Origin: Streptomyces sp. UNOC14_S4
Lineage (GTDB): Bacteria > Actinomycetota > Actinomycetes > Streptomycetales > Streptomycetaceae
Assembly: GCF_020740835.1 (NCBI RefSeq)
Contig: NZ_JAINFC010000013.1
Coordinates: forward strand, 1 to 35,458
DNA: 35,458 nucleotides
Direction: 5' to 3'
Position 1 is the first letter of the stretch. Each line of letters starts with the position of its first letter. The notes beneath the pieces are model-generated. The model saw only the letters and a list, made by a program, of their open reading frames with translations, did not search any database and had not been told where the DNA came from. This document shows, in pieces, positions 30,396 to 35,458 of this stretch. Both the position numbers and the translations under genes were made by a program.

Positions 30396-30815
30396 ATGAA
30401 GGTACGACAGGATCTTGACGACATAGAGTCGGATGATGAGAAAGACTACTCCCACGCGCCTGTAGCTGACCCCGAAACATGGCGCGTGCGCCTCGTAGAG
30501 GACCGCTGTACGACATGTGTCTTCCGCGCTGGGAACCTGATGAATCTCAGTCCAGGGCGCGTCAAACAGATGCTGGAAGACTGCCAGAAAAACCAGGGGC
30601 ACATCGTGTGCCACCAAACCCTGGAAGGGTACGGCAAAGGTCTTCCAGGAGGGATCTGTAGAGGCTTCGAGCAGCATCCGCAAGCAGTTGACTCTGCTGC
30701 CATCCGGTACCTGCGGGAGACTGGCCGGGTCACCTTGGTGAACACTGAAACCGGCGAGCTCACGGACATGGACTACCGGCTGTGGAAGAAGGGCCAGCAG
30801 GAAACTGATGAGTGA
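30396..30815 (+). CDS. Cys-rich phage protein of a common actinophage type
   Basis: A 139-aa protein; GGGAGGGGAACC abuts the ATG. It has four spaced cysteines: RCTTCVFRAGN near residues 38-42, an MNLSPGRVKQMLEDC helix, HIVCHQTL, and GGICRGFEQHP. I recall a similar pattern (CxxC, LSPGR, CH, CRGF) in many actinobacterial phages; the spacing is consistent with a metal or Fe-S site, with no established function. It overlaps the next gene by 8 bases. A GGTACGAC copy falls inside its 5' codons. Confidence 0.85.
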   Translation: MKVRQDLDDIESDDEKDYSHAPVADPETWRVRLVEDRCTTCVFRAGNLMNLSPGRVKQMLEDCQKNQGHIVCHQTLEGYGKGLPGGICRGFEQHPQAVDSAAIRYLRETGRVTLVNTETGELTDMDYRLWKKGQQETDE

Positions 30816-31068
30816 GTACCCCGAGCACGACAAGCTCCGTGCAGTGAATGGCGTATCCGAGGATATCTATCGCTTCCTGTCGTGGATGGATGACAAGACA
30901 GAATTCCGGCTCTGCCGGGAAGTTGTCCTGGACGACCCAGACATGGATGACCCCACCGTGTTCTTGGAAGCAGGTGGAGAGGACTTGAAGAAGCTGCTCG
31001 CCCAGTACTTCGCCATCGACCTGGAGGAGCTGGACGCCGAGAAGCAGCAGATGATCGAAGAGCTATGA
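30808..31068 (+). CDS. acidic helical protein
   Basis: An 86-aa protein with its ATG inside the end of the previous gene. Strongly acidic and helical (REVVLDDPDMDDPTVFLEAG, LEELDAEKQQMIEEL). Coupled both ways in a tight run. No family recognised. Confidence 0.72.
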   Translation: MSEYPEHDKLRAVNGVSEDIYRFLSWMDDKTEFRLCREVVLDDPDMDDPTVFLEAGGEDLKKLLAQYFAIDLEELDAEKQQMIEEL

Positions 31069-31112
31069 CAAATGCCATGTCCGATCTAAAGCGTATGCCT
31101 GGGAGGGGAACC

Positions 31113-31292
31113 ATGAGCGAAAGCAAGCCTGAGACAGCCGAAATGACCGCTGCCAACGGGCACCTGATGGTGTACCAGATCACCGGATGGGATGAGGACG
31201 GCTACCCCCGCTACTCGCAGTGGGACGCTGAGCACAGCCCCAACTGCCGCTGCATTGGCAGTGAGGATGCCGAGCCGCTCCACGACTGGTGA
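31113..31292 (+). CDS. 59-aa hypothetical protein
   Basis: The ATG at 31113 has GGGAGGGGAACC upstream; an ATG at 31065 overlapping the previous stop is possible but unsupported. It ends in a Cys/His-containing segment (EHSPNCRCIGSEDAEPL). First of several genes upstream of the repeated hairpin unit. Confidence 0.68.
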   Translation: MSESKPETAEMTAANGHLMVYQITGWDEDGYPRYSQWDAEHSPNCRCIGSEDAEPLHDW

Positions 31293-31341
31293 GATTTACC
31301 TGCGGGATAGAAAATCCGCCAGTAGGTACAACCACACTCCA

Positions 31342-31368
31342 CCCCTCTCTATCGATAGAGGGGGCTTT
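31342..31368 (+). terminator. terminator hairpin of the first repeat unit
   Basis: Stem CCCCTCTCTAT with ATAGAGGGGG around CG, then CTTTC. It opens a ~120-bp unit repeated at 32853, sharing GAGAGGAGCATCAAA downstream. Confidence 0.78.
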
Positions 31369-31389
31369 CGCGCGAGAGGAGCATCAAAA

Positions 31390-31464
31390 GTTCCCAAGTT
31401 TGGGATTTTCTCAGAAGAGGGTTGTCGGATCTCGACCGACCTGTCCGCTCGTCCGAGGCACTGA
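31390..31464 (+). pseudogene. decayed paralog of the 32904 small gene
   Basis: Behind a GAGAGGAG ribosome binding site the frame reads VPKFGIFSEEGCRISTDLSA to a TGA, clearly like EYGIFTDEGCIERDFY of 32904-33107. The start position is GTT instead of GTG and the frame ends after 24 codons, so it is probably not translated. Confidence 0.6.
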
Positions 31465-31494
31465 AAACTTCCCAGCCGTAGTTGAGGAGTTGAA

Positions 31495-31740
31495 ATGAGT
31501 GAGCACAAGGACTACGAAGTCGTCACAGTCGAGAACGTTACGGACGAGATCCTGGAGATGGTCCAGGGAATCGTCGAAGGATGGTACAACGAGGGTCCGA
31601 TCGACTGGGGAGATGTCTGGGACCGTCTGGAAAAGTACCGCCTGGACGACGGCCGCGGTATCGACATGGGAGGGGACATGAGCTCCCCCGCGATGCAGAA
31701 AATCAAGCGCGAAATCCGCAAGCGGAGAGCACAGGGATGA
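31495..31740 (+). CDS. 81-aa hypothetical protein
   Basis: GAGGAG precedes the ATG. Acidic helices (VTDEILEMVQGIVEGWY, DVWDRLEKYRLDDG) end in a basic tail (KIKREIRKRRAQG). It overlaps the next ATG in ATGA. No family recognised. Confidence 0.74.
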   Translation: MSEHKDYEVVTVENVTDEILEMVQGIVEGWYNEGPIDWGDVWDRLEKYRLDDGRGIDMGGDMSSPAMQKIKREIRKRRAQG

Positions 31741-31994
31741 GCGAAGGCAATCAACTGAAGGAAAAAGTCCTGACATTGCTGGGAGGCGCAGGAGAGCGAG
31801 GGCTGACGTACATCGATCTCGCCAATCATGTCGTGTCCCTGCAATTCATGGACTCTGAATTTCGAGTGACACCGGAAGAGCTCGAAACGGTTCTAGGGGA
31901 ACTCAGGGACCAGAACGCGGTTGAGACAGTGATCAGGCCATACGGGACCCAGAAGCCCCGTACCTTCTACCGACTCCCGGAAGGAGAGAAGTGA
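31737..31994 (+). CDS. small winged-helix-like protein
   Basis: An 85-aa protein coupled by ATGA to the previous gene. The pattern LKEKVLTLLGGAGERGLTYI, ELETVLGELRDQNAVETV, YGTQKPRTFYRL reads as helix, helix, recognition helix and wing, so a DNA-binding role is plausible. It is directly upstream of, and overlaps by 4 bases, the first resolvase-like gene. Confidence 0.72.
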   Translation: MSEGNQLKEKVLTLLGGAGERGLTYIDLANHVVSLQFMDSEFRVTPEELETVLGELRDQNAVETVIRPYGTQKPRTFYRLPEGEK

Positions 31995-32554
31995 CCGAGA
32001 AGAAGCGCATTGCGATCTACGTCAAGTTGCCCGTAACCGAGGATGCTGGGACGTCCTTCATAGCACAGCAGAAGGCGTGCCGTGCCTGGGCAGAAGACAA
32101 CGGGTACGTAGTCGAGAAGGTTTACTCAGAGCTTCCGGAGCCGGAAGCCCACGTGCGTCTCCTGGATCTGATCCGCTCCAAGAAGCATGGCGTTCTCGTT
32201 GCAGCAGAGCGCAACATCTATGGAGAGTCCGACGAGGACCAGCGTGAAGTCAACGACGCTGCTTCCCGGTCAGGTGTGCTCCTGTACGAGGCCAAGACCG
32301 GAATCGAGTGGACCAGCTTCACTCTGGCTGGCGAAATGATCAGCCGGGATCTTCGCGACAAGGAGACGGCCCGCCTGCGCTTCATCGCGGAGAAGATGGG
32401 GATCAAGCAAGCATGGCTCGACCTCTCTTTCCCTGAGTACGCCTACCTCCATGAGCTCTTGAGCGGGCAAGCCGAGCAGGGCAGCCCCGACGCGACAAGC
32501 ATCCTTCAGAAGCTTCGGGATGCTGTCTACCAGCCGGACGTCTTCGAAGAGTAA
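31991..32554 (+). CDS. degenerate serine-recombinase N-terminal-domain protein, paralog 1
   Basis: A 187-aa protein from a GTG with AAGGAGAGAA upstream. The first ~130 residues follow the resolvase catalytic fold: KKRIAIYVKLPVTED, FIAQQKACRAWAEDNGYVVE, VLVAAERNIYGES. Against the standard YxRxS the nucleophile Ser is Pro and Arg8 is Lys; the DRLxR motif is ERNIY. The recombinase and zinc-ribbon C-terminus is absent, replaced by ~55 residues. It is not expected to cut DNA. Two paralogs follow at 34191 and 34730. Confidence 0.82.
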   Translation: MTEKKRIAIYVKLPVTEDAGTSFIAQQKACRAWAEDNGYVVEKVYSELPEPEAHVRLLDLIRSKKHGVLVAAERNIYGESDEDQREVNDAASRSGVLLYEAKTGIEWTSFTLAGEMISRDLRDKETARLRFIAEKMGIKQAWLDLSFPEYAYLHELLSGQAEQGSPDATSILQKLRDAVYQPDVFEE

Positions 32555-32563
32555 GGGTGCTAG

Positions 32564-32833
32564 GTGCTGGAGAAGAAGTCAGTAGTCAAGGTGAAGCGCC
32601 TGGAATGGACTCTCGACGAGACGTTTCCGAAGGGCGAGAAGTGGCACGGTTCGATCGACGGAAAGCACCTGACTACCGTCACGCGCCTCACCCCACCGTC
32701 CAAGGGTGACACTTTCTACTCTCTCCTTCTTGGATCGCTAAGCTCCGACTACGTCGAGTGCGCCAGCGTGGAAGCAGGGAAGCGCGCAGCACAGGCAGCT
32801 CTGACGAAGGCGGTCAAGTCACTTCTCGCCTGA
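32564..32833 (+). CDS. 89-aa hypothetical protein
   Basis: GTG at 32564 with AAGGGTG upstream. It is beta-rich and basic (VVKVKRLEWTLDETF, HLTTVTRLTPPSKGDTFYSL), ending in a basic helix. Last gene before the second repeat-unit terminator. No family recognised. Confidence 0.68.
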   Translation: MLEKKSVVKVKRLEWTLDETFPKGEKWHGSIDGKHLTTVTRLTPPSKGDTFYSLLLGSLSSDYVECASVEAGKRAAQAALTKAVKSLLA

Positions 32834-32852
32834 AAAAATACATCTGTACCCC

Positions 32853-32883
32853 GCCCCTCTCCATCGATAGAGAGGGGCTTTCG
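32853..32883 (+). terminator. terminator hairpin of the second repeat unit
   Basis: 9-bp stem GCCCCTCTC/GAGAGGGGC around CATCGATA, then TTTCGC. Same design and same downstream sequence as at 31342. Confidence 0.8.
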
Positions 32884-32903
32884 CATGAGAGGAGCATCAA
32901 AGA

Positions 32904-33107
32904 GTGTCCGAGTACGGGATTTTTACGGATGAGGGTTGCATCGAGAGGGATTTCTACGATCCCATCACAGCAGCCCGCGAGTGCGCCTAGTATATCGAGC
33001 GAGGCGAACTCGACGTTGTCTCCCGGGAGTTGTGCCCGGATCACGAAGAGCAGCCGAAGGGAGACTGCGAGGAGTGCCTGGCTGAAGAGTCAGAGGAGGA
33101 CGGATGA
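32904..33107 (+). pseudogene. 67-codon gene interrupted by an in-frame amber codon
   Basis: GTG at 32904 with GAGAGGAG 9 nt upstream. The frame reads SEYGIFTDEGCIERDFYDPI.. to TAG at 32988, then continues without break (YIERGELDVVSRELCPDHEE) and ends with a Cys-rich tail and a TGA that overlaps the next ATG in ATGA. The precise overlap shows the full frame is or was coding. TAG for CAG (Gln) is the simplest explanation. Confidence 0.7.
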
Positions 33108-33331
33108 ACAGCAGTCGCAAGGTCTACTGGGTTGACTGGAGCGACCAGGCATACCCTGCAATCCGGCACAAGGACGATGCAGGGTACGACGACGAATTCC
33201 TCAAGACCCTTGCAGAGGCGAAGCAGGAGATCATCGAGCACTTCCAGTATCACGTAGACCATGCGCGAGCCATGATCCGGGAAACGCGCGCCCTTCGTGT
33301 CGCCGACATCAAGCCTGGAGGCACCGAATGA
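33104..33331 (+). CDS. 75-aa hypothetical protein
   Basis: AGAGGAGGACGG abuts the ATG, which overlaps the stop of the amber gene. It is acidic to basic helical (EFLKTLAEAKQEIIEHFQYH) with a beta N-terminus (SRKVYWVDWSDQAYP). It overlaps the next ATG. No family recognised. Confidence 0.74.
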   Translation: MNSSRKVYWVDWSDQAYPAIRHKDDAGYDDEFLKTLAEAKQEIIEHFQYHVDHARAMIRETRALRVADIKPGGTE

Positions 33332-33567
33332 GCCCGGTGCACACGGACCGCCACACGCTACGTCGCGCCAAGAATGGCTTCGGCTACGAAACCAAGGACG
33401 GCCGCTACAGGGTCTACCCTGCCTTCTCGCCCAGCCTGTGGGGAGGCAGCGTCTCCCGCCCTTCGTACTGGCTTGTTGAGGATCAGCGCGGCGAGTACGA
33501 ACTGACTCAGCGACTCCACCTCGCAGACATCCGTGACCTCTTGAAAGCGCGAGCAGAAAAAGTCTAA
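33328..33567 (+). CDS. 79-aa hypothetical protein
   Basis: ATG overlaps the previous TGA. It is basic and beta-rich (AKNGFGYETKDGRYRVYPAF) with a helical end (RLHLADIRDLLKARAEKV). No family recognised. Confidence 0.73.
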   Translation: MSPVHTDRHTLRRAKNGFGYETKDGRYRVYPAFSPSLWGGSVSRPSYWLVEDQRGEYELTQRLHLADIRDLLKARAEKV

Positions 33568-33585
33568 GACTGAGGAGGCCGCCCC

Positions 33586-33918
33586 ATGGCTGACAAAAGC
33601 GAGAAAGTGTACGAGTCCACTATCAGCAAGGCGTGGGAGTGCGATCGGGATGATGGCAGCGACAAGCTGATCTGCTTCATGTTGGACGACGTATCCAACA
33701 GGGCTTTCTGGGGGCAGAGTGACTGGCTGCCTCTCCTGCAAGAAGCAATCAGCCTTCGGACCCGCGTGCGGGTGAGCTACAGCATTCCTGAGCCCGTCTC
33801 ATGCGGCGACCCTTTCTGTGGTGACGGGTGCTGTGACGACCCCGAGTGCACCAACTTCCCAGAGAACGAAAGGGAGAGCCCCTTCCTGGTGCGCTGTGAC
33901 GACATCATGTGGCTCTGA
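33586..33918 (+). CDS. 110-aa Cys-rich protein
   Basis: GAGGAGG precedes the ATG. The C-terminal half has CGDPFCGDGCCDDPECTNF, probably a metal site, and ends RCDDIMWL. That ending resembles the CGDIIWL at the start of the next gene's product, so the pair may share an ancestral SH3-like segment. Confidence 0.73.
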   Translation: MADKSEKVYESTISKAWECDRDDGSDKLICFMLDDVSNRAFWGQSDWLPLLQEAISLRTRVRVSYSIPEPVSCGDPFCGDGCCDDPECTNFPENERESPFLVRCDDIMWL

Positions 33919-33940
33919 AAGCCTGAAACGGGAAGGTGAA

Positions 33941-34159
33941 GTGAGCGAATCAATGGATACGGCCAAGGCTCGCGATCTGGTTTGTGGTGACATCATCTGG
34001 CTCACCGACGGCCGCCGCGTTGAGATCATGGGTGATCCGGTCCACCACGCAGATGGAGAAGTCGTGGTGGAGCTATGGGAGCTCGGCACCAACCACGAGA
34101 ACTTCGGCACCGTTCTCAAGCAGACCGACTCCTACATCTACGAGCGAGGTCATGGATGA
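33941..34159 (+). CDS. 72-aa SH3-like hypothetical protein
   Basis: GTG at 33941 with GGAAGGTGAA upstream. One beta-barrel-like domain: ARDLVCGDIIWLTDGRRVEI, VVVELWELGTN, TVLKQTDSYIY. No catalytic motif. It lies directly before the second resolvase-like gene. Confidence 0.7.
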   Translation: MSESMDTAKARDLVCGDIIWLTDGRRVEIMGDPVHHADGEVVVELWELGTNHENFGTVLKQTDSYIYERGHG

Positions 34160-34190
34160 TCCGGCCCGCCATACGGAAGGAGACTGAAGA

Positions 34191-34733
34191 GTGAATGAGA
34201 AGAAGCGTGTGGCCGTGTACACCCGGGGTGCCTCATCGCTAGGGAGCCAGCGCGCCATGTGCGAAAAGTGGGCAGCGAAGCGTGGCCTGAAGGTTGTTAG
34301 GACCTTCGAGTCGACGAGCACCCAGGATCAGTTCCCCGATCTACTCAATGCCATCTCCAGCGGCCAGTTCGATGTGCTTGTGGCGACCGAGCCCAGGAGG
34401 TACAACCTTCGGGCCACCGCACTGAAGACGCTGCTAGAAACTGCCAAGAAGCACGGCGTGGAAGTTCACGCTGTAGAAGAGCCTCAGCTCCTCGCACAGT
34501 CTGACGCACTCGACGCCTTGGAGGAACTCCAAATCGCGGAGACCTCGGAGATCATGACTCGGCCCCGCACCCCCAAGGAGGAGACCTTCAGCATCCACCT
34601 CCCCGATGGCCGCAACGTGGAGGTGAATCTAGGGGAAGGACCTCTCAGCGCTGAAGATGTGGAGGAGATCATGCGCCAGGTGACCGAGCACCTGCTCGAC
34701 CGCTTCGAGGAAGGGACAGAGGACAACCAGTGA
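34191..34733 (+). CDS. degenerate serine-recombinase N-terminal-domain protein, paralog 2
   Basis: A 180-aa protein from a GTG with GGAAGGAG upstream. It reads KKRVAVYTRGASSLGSQRAM, CEKWAAKRGLKVVRTF, DVLVATEPRRYNLRAT. Arg8 is kept; the nucleophile position is Ala with Ser residues just after and a 3-residue deletion, and DRLxR is EPRRY. The C-terminal ~50 residues form an acidic beta/alpha tail (SIHLPDGRNVEVNLGEG) unlike any recombinase. It overlaps paralog 3 in GTGA. Confidence 0.82.
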   Translation: MNEKKRVAVYTRGASSLGSQRAMCEKWAAKRGLKVVRTFESTSTQDQFPDLLNAISSGQFDVLVATEPRRYNLRATALKTLLETAKKHGVEVHAVEEPQLLAQSDALDALEELQIAETSEIMTRPRTPKEETFSIHLPDGRNVEVNLGEGPLSAEDVEEIMRQVTEHLLDRFEEGTEDNQ

Positions 34734-35293
34734 CAGACAAGAAACGCGTAGCCGTCTACTACAAGGCAAGTGGCCCCGAGCAGTGGTCGATCGGTAAAAG
34801 TTCAGGTGTCCAGATCGCCCGGTGCCAGCAGTGGGCTGACGCTAACGGAATGTCGATCGTCGGGACGTTGAGCAACTCGGAGCGTCCGGCCATCGAAGTC
34901 TTGAAAGAAGCCATCCGATCTGGGGATTACGAGGCCCTCATCGCGTACAAGCCAGAGACGTACGACCGCGACTTCAACCGGTTGACCGACCTCATCGCCT
35001 TCGCCCGAGAGCGCGGCGTGCGGATCTACGAGGCCAAGCATGGTGTGGAGCTGACCTCTGATCTCAGCTTCCTCCAGTCTCAGCAGCTGCCGAATTTCGC
35101 GCCGCTCGAAACGCTGCGTCGGCGTGCGGAGTTTGAGGAGCTCGCTCGGTGCGGCAAGGTGCTCGTCGAGATGGAGCTACCCAAGGAGCTCCTGGACGCC
35201 ATTCCTGGAGCCCTGAAGGAGCTGGGGGACGGCCCTGCGACGGAGGTCCTTCAGGCCGTACTCGACGGAGTCGTGACACCTGACGAGGTCTGA
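34730..35293 (+). CDS. degenerate serine-recombinase N-terminal-domain protein, paralog 3
   Basis: A 187-aa protein, GTG overlapping the previous TGA. It reads KKRVAVYYKASGPEQW, IARCQQWADANGMSIV, YEALIAYKPETYDRDF and GVRIYEAKHGVELTS. Here the Ser of YxRxS is present (YYKAS) but Arg8 is Lys, and DRLxR is ETYDR. It shares YEAK.GVE.T with paralog 1. The C-terminal ~55 residues are helical and acidic. Last gene before the end terminator. Confidence 0.82.
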   Translation: MTDKKRVAVYYKASGPEQWSIGKSSGVQIARCQQWADANGMSIVGTLSNSERPAIEVLKEAIRSGDYEALIAYKPETYDRDFNRLTDLIAFARERGVRIYEAKHGVELTSDLSFLQSQQLPNFAPLETLRRRAEFEELARCGKVLVEMELPKELLDAIPGALKELGDGPATEVLQAVLDGVVTPDEV

Positions 35294-35318
35294 GCGCGCG
35301 CCGTCCTGACCAGCCCTA

Positions 35319-35326
35319 GGTACGAC
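35319..35326 (+). repeat. GGTACGAC motif before the last terminator
   Basis: In CCTAGGTACGACG, three bases before the terminator stem; the last copy in the window. Confidence 0.55.
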
Positions 35327-35328
35327 GA

Positions 35329-35374
35329 AGGCCCCTCTGATCCGCCATCTCTGGTGGGTCGTGGAGGGGCCTCA
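35329..35374 (+). terminator. terminator of the resolvase-like operon
   Basis: 9-bp stem AGGCCCCTC/GAGGGGCCT with a ~26-nt loop and little T-run. It closes the unit ending at 35293. Nothing is recognised from here to the window end. Confidence 0.72.
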
Positions 35375-35458
35375 GTGTTGCTAGCGGCGTTTCCGCAGGT
35401 CAGGACGTCAGCACTGCTTGGAACTTGAAGGTCGCTTGGTGTTGCCAGCCCCGAGGCG

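Noticed and set aside
33183..33190. GGTACGAC inside genes (also near 17119 and 20550)
   Set aside because: They lie in the middle of well-supported coding frames and read as ordinary codons, so they were not counted as junction motifs.

Overview
The window looks like part of a temperate actinobacteriophage or phage-derived mobile element from a Streptomyces-like host. The evidence is the high GC content, purine-rich ribosome binding sites of GGAGG type, frequent GTG and TTG starts, dense 4-bp overlapping small genes, a phage large terminase, a tyrosine integrase, an Lsr2 xenogeneic silencer, an MmyB-type regulator and a type III polyketide synthase. Neither ends nor host flanks are visible, so phage, prophage and phage-plasmid cannot be told apart. 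No replication initiator, portal, capsid or tail gene was recognised.

Layout. (1) 1-8724 is almost all minus strand: fibronectin-III/coiled-coil and membrane-anchored proteins, the large terminase, a run of small phage genes including a KTSC-domain protein, the integrase, and a zinc-finger-like protein behind a perfect 22-bp palindrome. One membrane protein (3627-4265) is on the plus strand. (2) 9150-11114 is a GC-richer plus-strand pair: an XRE/MmyB regulator and a complete type III PKS, which looks like accessory cargo. (3) 11115-14519 is gene-poor. It holds a 112-bp MITE-like element, a truncated gene end, one good small minus-strand gene, several clusters of direct and inverted repeats, and two operator/promoter modules sharing one dyad, the first apparently driving a leaderless 52-codon gene. 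This is the best candidate for a control or origin region. (4) 14520-35293 is a long plus-strand array of about 40 small genes, mostly orphans, cut into transcription units by rho-independent terminators.

The right arm has three unusual properties. Three tRNA-like minihelices (acceptor stem plus T-arm, no D or anticodon arm) lie between genes, and the motif GGTACGAC follows each one and recurs in other gene junctions, often starting on the last base of a TAG stop codon and often preceding a terminator that ends in CATGCC. Near the end, three paralogous 180-187 aa proteins carry a serine-recombinase N-terminal fold with degraded catalytic residues and no recombinase or zinc-ribbon C-terminus. 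Finally, four small genes are visibly broken: two frameshifts, one amber codon and one lost start. The integrase at the left, an excisionase-like winged-helix protein at 27433 and Lsr2 at 29982 are plausible parts of the lysogeny machinery; that linkage is inference.
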